A program made the translations under genes and the position numbers. A stretch of 64,000 bases of DNA from the NCBI GenBank assembly GCA_902729315.2, contig LR746271.1:5662001-5726000 (forward strand). The letters run 5' to 3'. The notes under the pieces were generated by a model. That model was not told the DNA's origin. It searched no databases and saw only the letters and a program-made list of their open reading frames with translations. Below, one piece after another: positions 1 through 11,386 of the stretch; position 1 is the stretch's first letter, and each line of letters starts with the position of its first letter. This DNA is from Spirodela intermedia. Lineage: Eukaryota; Streptophyta; Magnoliopsida; Alismatales; Araceae.

Positions 1-545
1 TTGTAATGTATAGATGTACAGATACTCTATTATCACTCAACAATGTTTGACCATTTATGATGGTCCCTCTCATGAAAGGCTTATTAATCATTAATAAATA
101 TTTGATTCAGATTTGCGACTGCTTCTTTAATTTTGTAGTAGCAAGTATCAGTTTAATGCTAAGGGAATAAATTGCGTAAACTCAGTCTTCCGTCTCCTGC
201 GGGCTGCGATCTTCGGTCCACGGACACGGCGATGAGCACGCAGGGGCCAATCTTGGTTGAAACCGGTAAATAGAAAGATTGACGTCATTTAATGCGACGG
301 AACTTGCCGCACTGCCTTCCGTGCCCCGGCCGGTGGATCGCGCCGCGATACCAAGCGAGAGTTTATATTTACACTCGGCGGATCGCTGCCGCCAGACGCT
401 GGAGCACGCCGCCACCCTCAGGCCTTGCAGCTTTGACGAGTCAAACAGTGCATCGGCAGTCATCTGGACCTTGAATGTCGCGCGTGTTAATTCTCGGAAA
501 AAATTACGTTTCGGTTGTGGAATTAAGTCCATCGAAAATTAATAA
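1..545. repeat. Spacer cassette, copy S1
   Basis: This GC-richer block recurs at 22991-23830, about 48150-48975, 53440-54337 and, badly decayed, about 41070-41620. Shared landmarks include the phrase around 40-75 (a 'gaccatttatgatgg'-like string), the GC-rich core around 185-440 and the 'aagtccatcgaaa' string near 525. In the better copies the cassette lies directly 3' of a receptor kinase on the - strand, so it is intergenic DNA duplicated together with the genes. Small open frames on either strand are not kept in the same frame between copies, so I do not call a gene. The left edge is cut by the window. Confidence 0.7.
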
Positions 546-984
546 GGATCTGAGACTATTCAACTATTCACGTGGGTTCGAGCTTCAACCTGTGCTCCTC
601 CATACCCCGTCATCCCTTCCAGCATAGAAGGTTATTTCTAACTACTCTTTCTTTTCGAATTTGAACAGTTTAGTTATTTAGTACATTATCTCGCAAAATT
701 ACCATCGTGTGATCCCAAGATAGGCCATTTTCATGCATTGTTGAGGGTGAGAGTAGAGAAAGGACCCACTTGATTTTCACTTATCGATTGATTGATAGTG
801 GAGCACCTTAATCTTTAGAGATTCTTTAATCACGTTGATCTAATTCCCTTCTTGTGGGAACACTCGATTCTATCTTCGTCAATTCTCCTAGATTTCTTCC
901 ATCTGATGCGAGAGTCAGGTCTAGGTTGGTGGTCTAAGATAATTTAGTCTTTCACCATCTTGTCATGCATCAGTCGTCCCGCTA
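546..984. other. No gene recognised
   Basis: This stretch lies between spacer copy S1 and a kinase fragment. Other spacer copies run almost straight into the kinase C-terminus, so foreign or diverged sequence probably lies here. I see no coding signal, terminal repeats or target duplication. Confidence 0.5.
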
Positions 985-1318
985 TCCCTAGAGCCTGTAT
1001 TTCTTATCTAGGAGGACGTTCTAGAGCTTTACATTACTGTGGAGGACTCTCTCCGGGGATTCCTCTTGCAGGTAGGTGAGGCCCATTGCCATCCCCACCG
1101 CGATGGTACACCTTTTCTCCCAGCCTAACATATTGGCACTGTTGGAGGCAAAGAGCAGCTTGTCGAGGGATCCATTATTCGGGTACTTGTAGACCAGTAG
1201 GTAGCGCTTGCCCTTGGTCCATAACCCCACACTCTCACCAGGTTCATGTGGTTTATCCTTCAGATGATGGTGACGTCTGCCTAGAACTCTGCCTCCAATT
1301 GTGTGACTCGGGTAAGCC
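985..1318 (-). pseudogene. Receptor kinase fragment (kinase domain, gene-2-like)
   Basis: Translating the - strand gives the hinge and catalytic-loop part of a ZmPK1-type kinase: a decayed LLVYEYLENGSLD segment, LLFAS, WEKR, a decayed AMGLAYLHEE and a decayed catalytic loop in which HCDVKPQN has become HSNVK. The fragment begins downstream near the LLDE part and ends near the EAEFWAEV part. The glycine loop, the DFG-to-C-terminal lobe and the whole ectodomain are missing. The wording NGSLDKLLFAS is closer to gene 2 (48980-51394) than to gene 1. The loss of the catalytic Asp context and the truncation make it a non-functional relic. On the 5' side of the fragment the match stops abruptly at about 1310-1318, where the Gypsy element begins. 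Confidence 0.75.
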
Positions 1319-1757
1319 CACGTAAATCATCCATGTACCCCGGAAGAAGCCGTCAACTCCATGGTGGGCTCAGCCTAGCCCACCTTTATCTACTCATGCT
1401 TTTCTTACAGAGAACGTGGACCATGATAAACCTATGCATGAGGTAACCATCAACCTGCTATCACCTACAAAAGAAAGGAAGGATGTATAAGAGAGGGTGA
1501 GGGGGGGGGATATTGGAAGGAGTTTGAGACAAAGCATCTCACAGGAGAAGGGTTTGTTGTCATTACTCTCTATGTCTCACATGTTCTCTTAGTCTCTTCT
1601 GCTATTCCCCGTCGAGTTTTAGAGTCTTGTGAGTTATTTATTCCCATTGTGTTTAGGTACCTGTCTCCACTGCCACGAGAGAGGAATAGTGCATTGTCGT
1701 CATGCATCATCATCAACTATTATAGCCATCTACTGTTCACCATTAATCTATTCCATC

Positions 1758-1761
<4 letters not shown>

Positions 1762-1796
<35 letters not shown>
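1762..1796. repeat. (TC)n microsatellite
   Basis: A perfect CT/TC dinucleotide run within the presumed 5' LTR of the Gypsy element. Confidence 0.95.
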
Positions 1797-1801
<5 letters not shown>

Positions 1802-1917
1802 CTCTATTCATTATTGTGGCAGCAGAGTTATCATCTCGAATTATTCTAATGTGCACCTCCCCAGGCAGCCGCTAGAATTATTTTAGCCGCTAGAATACTC
1901 CATTGGCGAACACCATT

Positions 1918-1929
1918 TGATATCAGAAC
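1918..1929 (+). other. Probable initiator-Met-tRNA primer binding site (Gypsy element)
   Basis: The string TGATATCAGAAC is close to the usual plant PBS TGGTATCAGAGC and lies two bases after a CA that would end the 5' LTR. A gag-like frame follows from 2142. The two-base differences are G-to-A changes, in line with decay. Confidence 0.6.
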
Positions 1930-2141
1930 GACTCTCTCCACGACACTATTTATATGGTGTTGAGAAAGATCTTGATTAGCTACACTAGTTCTACCAGGTT
2001 CCTGGCTTGAATCTCGTATGGAACAATAGCTTGGTGTCACAGAAGGGATCCTCTCTCAAATTCAACACACTCTTACTCAGCTGACTTCCATATGCATGAC
2101 ACTGATAGTCCTTCAACCTCAGGACCTCACCTCACACTTCA

Positions 2142-2800
2142 ATGGCTCATGATGGGCCAGCAGCTAAGTTTGCAGCACAAGCTATTCGACTAGTGGAGCA
2201 TGCCCATCCAAAGGCTTCCACTGACTCTTCCCTTGGCACTCACCATCTCAGAGCTCCTAGTTTGCACTGGACAAAACCCACAAGGTTGAGTTTTTTTTGA
2301 AGACATGTTCTCAATCCATCCATAAACTGAAGCTGAATTTTTTTTCATGGCAGGTATTAATTGGGATAATGAGGCATTACACTGATTTCAATGGGGTGGA
2401 GTGCCATGCTCCGTTCACCAACTAGCTCAATCTTCGCCAATGCTTGTTTATTCACTTTGGTTCTTCCTCTTAAGACAATCTTTATGAACAACACTCTAAC
2501 ATGCCACAAGTATATTCCATAGCCGAATATTGTCATGATTTTGAAATCACATATGGATCCTATTGATATTTTTCTTGATGGTCTCAAGAATATCTTTCTC
2601 TAGTGGTTAAACCTAAATATGGGTAAAAATCTGCCTTATAGTCATCATGTATTTTTATCAAATCATGTAAGTTGCTCAACACACTGAGGAACAAAATCTT
2701 CTCGAACAAGACAACATGGCCTTTGCCCCTCTCTAACTTAAGCTCCTCTATCGAGGTAGACCATCCTCTCTTTCTCTCAAAAGAATTGTAGAATTACCTT
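2142..2800 (+). pseudogene. Gypsy gag relic, first part
   Basis: The frame opens with an ATG at 2142. Pieces fit a Gypsy capsid region: a segment like ALQWFQW near 2370-2395 and SVAEYCHDFE at about 2510-2540, the usual gag 'VxEYxxxFE' motif, followed by a GLK...F segment. Stops and frameshifts are frequent. The reading breaks at the solo LTR starting at 2801 and resumes at 3922 with the proline-rich linker and zinc knuckle. Confidence 0.65.
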
Positions 2801-3921
2801 TGATGAATTAGGTTTAGAGGTTAAACATATCGTGGTGATGCAATTAAGTTCATGCAAATAATATTTATAAAACCTCACTCTTCTATTTAGGATAAGTAAG
2901 TGTTGATCCTCAAGAAGTATGAGTAATGAGAGTAAGAGTTCTACTTTTTTTTTCATATATATCTATAGAGATACTTGAGATTGTGAAGAAAGAAATTCAA
3001 TCTAAAAAAGATTAAGATAAAAGAAAAAGTGTGACAAAATAGAAAGAATAGATCTAATGTAGTGAAATGATAGAATAAATAGTAAAACTAGTTTGAACTA
3101 AGAGTTAATCTAGCAATGGAGAGGATTATAAGGACTCCTAAATTTGGATCTTGTGTAAACCTCATTGTGCATTAGTCTTTAGTCGAGTGATGTTTGATTT
3201 GTGACAATCTTGATGCACTCTAAGTAATTTCTTCTCGACAATGAACTTGGGCACGAGAATGTTATTGATCAGGCCTTAATTTTCCTCCTATTTCCTTCAG
3301 CTAGCCACTACTAGAGAGAGAGTCAAAAAGCACCTTTTAAGAGGGGGGTGAAATGTCTTAATCTTCTCAAGAATTAGGCCTCTCTAATAGATGATTGTGA
3401 TTAATAATTGACTCTCTTGGTAGATAGTCTAGATTCTTCCGTAAAGACGATGCTCTAATCTTTTTCTTAATCTCATCTTAAGGCATCCTAGAATGGACGG
3501 CTTAGATCTCATCTCTTGATAGTCTTTTTAAGTCTAAATAGACTAGGATAAGGTGACGCCCTCTCTTGGGTGCATAAATATATTAAGCTGGCCTTTTCTA
3601 GACTTGAGCTTTTTCTTGAACTAAAGGCTTGAACTTCTTCCATTATTTCTAACTCATAATAAGAGCTCATCAAAATCTTTGCAATCAAATAATTATCAAA
3701 AAAATGTGAGAGAATCATCACTTCACTTCATAAAAGTTGTGGGACTAATTTCATAATATAAATAAAATAATAAAATAATTTACATTAAGACTTAAATGAT
3801 AAAACATTATGAATGTCATAATGAATCAGTAACACATATATAATTGTATTCTCTACTCATTAATTAACATCTATATATAAGATATTAATACATAAATGTA
3901 ACTACTAATTTATAATTATCA
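2801..3921 (-). mobile_element. Solo LTR, Athila-like family A (copy A1)
   Basis: It starts TGATGAA and ends TTATCA in window orientation and matches 26709-27832 and 37237-38347 along its length. Those two copies are the LTRs of the Athila-like element further right, whose sense strand is -, so this copy is also antisense. The flanks ACCTT (2796-2800) and GCCTC (3922-3926) differ only by two transitions and may be a decayed 5-bp target duplication. No internal region is attached: Gypsy gag lies on the left and the gag zinc knuckle on the right. Confidence 0.8.
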
Positions 3922-6212
3922 GCCTCCACCTCGCCAAGCAACCTCTATGGTACCACAACCTCCTCATTGTTCTCTACGACTTAGTGATGTTGAATATTAA
4001 GAAGTATGAACCAAAGGCCTTTGTCTTGCTTGCAACAGATACTTCACTTTAAGCCACAAATGTAAGTGTGAGTTGCATATTCTTATTGTCACTGTAGACG
4101 AGCTATACAAATAGGTTGAGGATGTAATTCCATCAGTTTCTTTGACTAGCATGTTCCTCACCTCTACACTTGCGGAGAAAATCTAACTCCTTTATGAATT
4201 CTATTATGGGATTTCAAAATTGTGGAATGATGAAGCATAGAACAAAGCTATCACTCAAGGATATCATTGTCCTCATTGATATGGGTACCACTCATAATTT
4301 TATTTCCACTAAATTGGTTTAGGAGATGACCACCCTTAGCTAAGCAACTCCTAAATTTAGAGTCATCAGTAGCACTGATACTTACATCTTGAGTAATGGG
4401 CTCTACCAAGGAATTTTGATTTAGGAGGATTTCCTTTGCCTTCATTTGGACAACATGTATTGCATTCTTGGGATGCAATGGTTCTATATCCTAGGTAAGG
4501 TAGAATTAAACTATCAAAATCTTATTATGAAATTTCAATTGGGAGATACTACAACTGAACAATGGGGTGACCTTGGTTTATCCAAGTTGGAGATTTCACT
4601 TAATTACATGGCTCATGAGCTTCACTATAACCCTGGAATTTTTACTAAGTTATGACAACTCAGCTTCTAGTCCCCCTCTAATGGACTCAAACAACCCCAA
4701 TACCCTAATGACCTAATCCCTTGAACTCTCATAGGTCTTATGTTCAAAATTTCCATTGGTCTTTGCGACCCCACATGGGCTTCCACCCTACCACAACATA
4801 GACCATGCTATTGACCTTCTAAATTCTCCATTGAAGTATGTCCACTTATACTACTATCCTCACATATAGAAAATGGAAAGCAAGAAGCTTATCAAAGACA
4901 TGCCACAAATGGATCATTTAGTGCTCTTGGTTAAAAAGAAAGATGGCAGCCCACATTTCTATGTCAGCCTTAAATTGGAGAATGATTTCGAGCCCATTTC
5001 AAATTCCAATTATTGATGAATTATTAAATGAGATTTATGGGGCTTTGGTCTTCTTTAAATTAGATTTGAAGTTGAGTTATCACTAAAACTGCATGAAGGA
5101 TGCATATTTCCCAAAGACAGCCTTCTACACTCGTCATGCCACTATGAGATTTTGGTCTTGTTGTTTGATTTGTCCAAATCTCTGGTGACCTTCAAGTCTC
5201 TCATAAATCAATTTTTTTTGGATTATTTACACCATTTGGTACTAGTTTTCTTTGATGATATTCTTATTTATAGGTAAGATATTCATTCACACTACAACAT
5301 CTATAGTGAGTGTTTTTGGTACTCCATACCAATCACCTTCACGTCAATGCAAAAATTCTGCCATCTTAGATTGTCTTCAGTCGATTATTTGGGGCATATC
5401 ATCTCTAGCCAAGGTGTTGATGTGGATCCTCCCAAAATCTCAATGGTTCAACAATTGTCGCAGCCCAAAAATATTGAGCTTAATAGTTTTCTAGACCTCA
5501 TGGACTATTACCAGCATTTTGTTCATAATTATGGGTCCATTGCCTTGCCCCTCACTCAGCAACTCAAGGAAGACTTCTTTCACTAGCTGATGTTAATACT
5601 AGCACCTTTGAGCATCTTAAGCATGTTCTTTCCTCCACTCTAGTGTTACACTTGAAAAAATTCTATATTTCCTTTGAATTAGAGGTTGATGCCTCCAATA
5701 TTAGTTTGGGCACCATTTTAATGAATTGATGGCTCATAACTTATACTAGCCAGGCTTTATCTCCCCAACATCAGCTCAAGTTGTCTATGAGCGTGAGTTA
5801 TTAGTAATTATCTTATCAATAAAACATGATGACATTTTTTATTGGGCTAACCTTTTATCAGCTCTTGATTATCAATGTCGGTTGATCAAGCTATTGTGAT
5901 ATACTTTGACATAAATTTCAACACTAGAGCTGAAATAAATGTGTCAATTCTCTTGATTGAATTCCTCAACTCTCAACCCTCCTCCTACTTCATTTCCCTA
6001 CATCATCAACTTTGAACAGCTGCAAGTCAACCTTCGCATTCACCCCAAGGTCAATAGAATTATGCTCAACCTCACAGAGCATACCCACAATTGGTCTTGT
6101 TATTCCATACATGGGGGTGTTTAGGTTTAGAAAGGCATATTATTCATTCCACTAGACTCTTCCCTCATCTCATTGATTTTTCACGATATATCATAAAAGT
6201 GCCTTAAGTGGT
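3922..6212 (+). pseudogene. Gypsy pol relic: zinc knuckle, protease, RT, RNase H
   Basis: After the nested LTR the gag reading resumes with a proline-rich linker and a knuckle-like KGLCLACNRYFTLSHKCK (about 4017-4067). A protease follows near 4265-4306 (VLIDMGTTHNFIS), then ILGMQWF...LG (about 4460-4500). RT is visible from about 4750 (KKKDGSPHFYV, then FFDDILIY at about 5248-5271, then VDYLGHIISSQGVDVDP near 5383-5430), and RNase H at about 5660-5810. The end of the segment matches the start of the integrase zinc-binding region (FKGILFIPLD) and is cut off by the solo LTR at 6213. Multiple stops and frameshifts. Confidence 0.75.
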
Positions 6213-7959
6213 TGACGTGACTTAGTCGTTGTATAGTAAACCATGTAAATTTAAAATTTATAAAACTAGAAAATACGAATTTTTGGATATTTAAAAGTAT
6301 TTCTGAACAAATATATCAATTATAATTCAATAAATTTTTTAAAAATAACGGTGATTTTCTAAGTCGATCACAGGGATGTAATATAATATCTGGTAATTAT
6401 TCAGAATTTTTCTCAAATAATACTATTTTCTATGAATTTTATGCTAGAAAATGAAAAGAAAATATATTTAAAATTTATGAAAAAGGGAAATAAGGGTGCG
6501 GACGTCAGGATGACGTCAGCTCCCGGCGAACACGGATCGAGCAGAAATAAAGTTCCGCCTGACGATTCTTACATAAGCGATTATAGACAATTTAATTGAT
6601 CAAATTAAGATTTTTAAAAGCTAGAAGAATCTTAATTGAATGAAGTATATATTGGTAAATTTAAATCACACAAATTATCACTAAATGAAGTAGAAATTAA
6701 GTTGAAAGTAGGAAAATAGAGTTTCAACATCACAGCAACAATGCGTCGGCAATGTACCGGAATCCTGAGTGTTCGGGAGGATCTTTGTATAGTGTCCATG
6801 GCCTCAAAAGCTCTCCTTGGACAAGGATGATGTGAGCAATCTCTAGATCTCCTTGCAAAGTTTAAAGATCAATGAAATAGGTCGTCGAATCATCTTTGGC
6901 GGCTGTCACTCGGTGGAGCGAAAAAATGGCGACTTTGCGGCTCTCTAGTGGCTGTCACCTGACGGAGAGGAGTTGAATGGAGGTGGGGCGCATGTCAGAG
7001 AGCTTCATCCTCAAGTCTGTGCAGCAAGAGGAGGCTCTTCATTGCATCCGGTACGCTCTCAAGAGGTGGCGACTTGTCTCCCAGCAAATCGTTCTCTTTC
7101 CGACGATGGCTTGGTCGTTGATCAATCAGAGATGCTTTACTCAATGGATTCGTGATCCTTTTATCCCGAATCGTTCAGCAATTTTAGTAACAATGCTCCA
7201 CAAATCACGTTGACGAGATTTTCATCGATGATCTAGTGATTCTAGCAGCTTAATCCTTCACTGGCGATCTGCAGAAAAGTCACGATAATTAGATAAAAAA
7301 TATGAGTTTTGGCTCTAGGAGGATTCGAACCCATGCTAGTTGCCTGCCTGCATGAGAGAGATTGACATAAGTACTCTAATGCCTTTATTAAATGATGTCA
7401 TCATGGTATATTTCTATTATAAATAAAGGGTATTGTAGGTATTAAAATCATCGAAGCCTTTCTGGGAAAGGTGTGACGCAAGTTTAGTCTCACATTGCTT
7501 GTGTGCCGAAGTTTCGAGCGAATATATAATAATATTACATTTGTAGGCATGTCCCTTTCTCCCGCGTTTACGACTACTCCTTGCCCCACAATCGGTTGGC
7601 CACCAGTGACATGGAAGGGGAGTGGCACACACGCACCCCCATTTGTCTAGCTACTTAAGCCCCTACTCGCAGCTCCTCCCCGACTACACTTTCGACCCAC
7701 TTGTAGGTCTGCTTGGCCGGCAGGTACCCCCTATTTTGCTATATTTTTATTTTTATTTATTTTTCTTTATTTATCTCAAAAGTAAGAGTGTAAAAATCTT
7801 ATAAATTCATATAAAATCACATAATTAGCCAAAAATTTACATTAATCAATTGAAAACCACTTTTCACACTTTAACACAAATATAAGTTTATTTATCATGA
7901 GTTAAGGCTAAAACTATATTATTTACTAATTATTAACTCATGATAATGAAAACTTATCA
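6213..7959. mobile_element. Solo LTR, family B (copy B1)
   Basis: TG...CA termini (TGACGTGACTTAG to AACTTATCA) with flanks GTGGT (6208-6212) and GTGGC (7960-7964), a 5-bp target duplication with one C/T change. It interrupts the Gypsy integrase: HD-like sequence on the left and GHLRFLCTYKRI on the right join in sense. It carries paired palindromic bZIP-type motifs near 6501-6520 and 6568-6577, a tRNA-like B-box near 7321-7332, and a 14-bp subterminal inverted repeat at 7892-7905 / 7933-7946. No internal region or second LTR is attached. Confidence 0.9.
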
Positions 7960-9040
7960 GTGGCCACTTGAGATTTCTATGCACTTATAAGCGCATTATT
8001 GGTATGAAATGAAATCTACTATCAAATAGTATGTGGCTACATACTTCATTTTCAACAGCACAAATACAAAATCTTGTCTCTTGTTAGCCTCTTGCAACCC
8101 CTACTTATTCTGCAGCATATATGAGATGATCTTTCTCTTAATTTTATATACGAGTTCCCTATTTTGGTAGGTTCAATTCCTTGTCATTGTGAACAAACTT
8201 AGTAAGTTTGCTCATTTTTCACCATTGAGGCACCCTTATATAAACTTAGATGTCACTACAATGTTCTTAAAGAATGTGGTCAAGCCACATGATTTTCCTC
8301 TCGCTATCATCTCAAGTCGATAATGTATATCCCATAGTCACATTTGGAAGGAACTTTTTAGGTTACAAGGCACAAAACTTCATTGGAGTACTGCTTATTA
8401 CTCGCAAATAATCTATTAAACCAAACCTATAAATTAGTACATAGAACCTTATTTATAGTGCTTTACCTCTGAGCATCCTAGTCATTAGTCATATTGCTTC
8501 TTTGGGTAGAATATTGACATAATACCAATTATCATATACAAATCTAAAGCTTACTCCTTTTAAGTGGTTCATGGCTGTGATCCCCACCTCTCATCTGCTT
8601 TAAAACTTAGCATACTATGGTGGTTTCTATTGATGACCAATTTTAAAAACCTGGTAAGATATTGCTTCAACACAATAAGTACTGATGCTAATCATCTTTC
8701 AATATTGATGATATGATTTATCTCAAATTATAAGCATACATAATACATATAGTCTCTAGATGGCCCAACAAAAGTTGTCTTTGAGATATTTTGGGCCATA
8801 TAAGATTATCACTTGTATTGGCAAGGTTACTTATAAATTGGAAATTCCTCCCTCCACCAAGATACACCTAATATTTCATATTTCTCATTTTCATAGGTGA
8901 TACACATGGAAAGGAGGAAACTTTAACTTTTGTTCCTAGTTTTCACCATTACAAATTTAGTTTAAATTTTGATTATAGTTACTTGCAATCTTTCTTCTCA
9001 TCTTTGGGTGACAAACAAGGAAAGGAAAAGATTTCTTTTT
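7960..9040 (+). pseudogene. Gypsy integrase relic, second part
   Basis: The reading starts directly after the solo LTR with a GH..FL.TYKRI segment typical of the integrase zinc-binding domain, and continues with decayed core sequence. It ends near 8760-8890 with a tail like FGPYKI, IGKVTYKLEIPPSTKIH and FHISH, the C-terminal end of Ty3/Gypsy polyproteins. A purine-rich run (AAGGAAAGGAAAAGA, about 9017-9031) could be the polypurine tract. Confidence 0.65.
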
Positions 9041-9930
9041 TAAGTTATAAGATTTAGTCTAGATTTAACACATTATTTTTTTTTCTTAATTTATTAGGAT
9101 TTTGGTGCATGATGAATAGATAAATCATATTTTAGTTTTATAATTTATTTTTATCAGAATTTTAATTATTTTAGTTAATTCTTGATTATCAACCAAGGTA
9201 TTTCTGTATTTTATTTATTTTAATTATGTTTTAGGGCTTTACTTTAAATATTTCAAAGTACTCTCCACGTTAATAGAAATCATTCTATTGATAGTTAATC
9301 TTTTCCTCTTTTAAATCCACAATTTCTGACTAATTTTCTCTATTCATGATTTAATCATCTGATTATCGAAACCTACTTTCTTATTATCTAGAGTTTAAAA
9401 GAGAATTTAATATATGAGATTAATTGCACATAGAGGATATTAAGTAACAGAGATAATATTTCATCATTTACCTCATCTCATTTAATTTTTATTTTCTTTT
9501 GAATTAGTCTTTGCATTAGAAAAATTAGAAATTCATTAAAACTAGTTCTCACTATCCTTGAGGATCAACCTAAACTTGCACTAGTTTTAGAAATTATTTA
9601 CAAAGTTAAGTAATAAATAGTATTAAATTTATATGGATTAAAATCAATGACTAATACATGATCAAATTTCTAACATGGATTAATATATATATATATATAT
9701 ATTCATTTGACATAACATATAAAAATTATCAAATTAAACATAAATTCATCACATCACTCTCAAACAAAGACTATTATTTTTACTTAAATATTTCACATTT
9801 TATGTTAATTCATGCGAAAAATACTTTAGTTTTAACTGAATTATTATATAAAATAAAAATAATTATGATCTATTTATTCTAAAATATGAATTAGATTTTT
9901 CTTACTTGATGAGGAACAACTTTTCTGTTC
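9041..9930. other. AT-rich sequence, no gene recognised
   Basis: Position suggests the 3' LTR of the Gypsy element should start here, but I cannot match it to the region before 1915. It contains an (AT)n run at about 9683-9703. Confidence 0.4.
9683..9703. repeat. (TA)n microsatellite
   Basis: An uninterrupted TA dinucleotide run in AT-rich sequence. Confidence 0.9.
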
Positions 9931-10462
9931 AAGTTCAATCCATCTCATCATGCTTTAATTTGACTTTTCTCCACATAATCTATTGATATGACATTGATGA
10001 GATGTTAAGTTTGAGACTTGTTTGTGGCTTTTATTTCTTTTAGCTCTTTTGACAACTCATCCACAAGAGAATATAAGAAACTATCTATATCCATTAAGGA
10101 GGGCTAGATATTGGATGTCATGGTTATATTAAGTACATAAATAGACATAATATTATGATCATTAGTTAGCTATGCCCATTTAACCATGTATGTATCCTTT
10201 TATCAAAAGATGATCTTTCACCTAATATTTGATTGATAAGTAGATGTTCCTAACATGAAGAACTTTTTAATCTCAAGGATTGACACCTTGAATTTGGTTG
10301 TTAGTTATAGGATCATGAAATAGTAAGTATAATCCATATTGTAATTGTATTGAACATATTGAGTATGAGATATAGATTCATGAGATATATAATTAACATT
10401 AATATTTAATAAATAAATTTTCATTTGTAATATCAAAACCAAGGGCATCAAAAATTTCCTCA
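9930..10462 (-). repeat. 3' LTR remnant of the Copia element
   Basis: It resembles 17870-18397, with shared strings around 'tatcaaaaccaaggg' and a glutamine/serine-poor AT-rich body. The end at 10462 aligns with the 5' LTR start at 18397 with the same spacing to the TTTTTGAT string. The far end is unclear. Confidence 0.6.
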
Positions 10463-11386
10463 TTTACACAAAACTCTTGGAAAAAAATCATTCAAGTATA
10501 TCAAGAATAATCAAGATCTAACATTAACAAATTATAAAACATAAAAATTTAACAATCATTGATGCAAGAGAAATTACTTTGTTTCAGACTTGTAATTCAT
10601 TCAACATTTAATGGTCAAGATTTACCATTCAAAAGTTTGCACTTTCTCCCCTGAAATAAGTGATCCCTCTAAATCTGTACATTCATTCAATTTTCTTAAT
10701 GTAGAACTTTCTCTCCCTTTCTATAAGAATAAAATACATTTGAGGTGTAAATTGGGGAAATACATAAAAATTCTCATGTTGTAGAGAAAAAATACAAGAA
10801 AAGCAGCTTGATCTCCGAAATATTGTGTTTAAAATCCAAAAATCTTTCTTACATTAACTCATGTCATTGCTCCACTTATTCAAGATGTTTTTTGAATTTC
10901 TCAACAAAATTCTAAAATCTGTGAAAGTAAGAACTTGAGATGTCAAAATAGAAGTAGAAGAAGGATGGTGGTGCAACTATCCATCATATTGAATGTAAAT
11001 TCACATGAAGAAGAGTGGATTGGTTTATGATATAATGAGGGTAATAGCTAAATAACTCATCATTAGACATATCTACATGAAAATATTTGAAAATGTGGGT
11101 GATGATGATGTCTAACGAATGAACTTGATCATATTTAATGGCTATTTTTATTTCATCTAAGAACAAGCCACTAAAATTGATATGAATTCCAAAACTGCTA
11201 CGAATGTATCTATTCTGGTTAAGAAGAAGAAAATATTTGATTCATGGGGTTGGCTCTATCACTTGCAATGACATGGGGTGATAAAGTCATAACTTTTATA
11301 GATAGTCTTTCTACACTAGTTATTGGTGGCTAAGAGTAGGAGGTTCACTGAAAGTAGGGAAATCTAATTATGATGTAAAAAATGGG
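10463..11386. other. Copia element non-coding tail, no gene recognised
   Basis: AT-rich sequence between the nested LTR and the 3' LTR remnant. In SIRE-type elements an env-like or non-coding region lies here. No convincing frame remains. Confidence 0.4.

Larger units (their letters stand above)
1319..9040 (+). mobile_element. Decayed Ty3/Gypsy LTR retrotransposon with two nested LTRs
   Basis: In order on the + strand: a probable 5' LTR ending CA at 1915; a primer binding site (1918-1929); a gag relic (from 2142); a zinc knuckle (4017-4067); aspartic protease; reverse transcriptase with FDDILIY; RNase H; integrase; and a C-terminal tail reading like IPPSTKIHLIFHISH near 8840-8890. Gag is interrupted at 2801-3921 and integrase at 6213-7959 by solo LTRs, and the reading resumes on the far side of each. 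Many stops and frameshifts show that it is dead. The order PR-RT-RH-INT is that of Ty3/Gypsy, and the knuckle context (LRLS...KGLC) resembles Tekay/Reina-type chromoviruses, but I see no chromodomain. Both outer borders are uncertain, and I could not identify a 3' LTR. Confidence 0.8.

Noticed and set aside
182-532. 116-codon open frame in spacer S1, with similar small frames in S2 and S4
   Set aside because: The nucleotide sequence is shared between copies but the reading frame is not, so a protein is unlikely.
7300-7400. A true tRNA gene
   Set aside because: Only a B-box-like string is present. I could not fold a cloverleaf or find an acceptor stem, and other copies have decayed.
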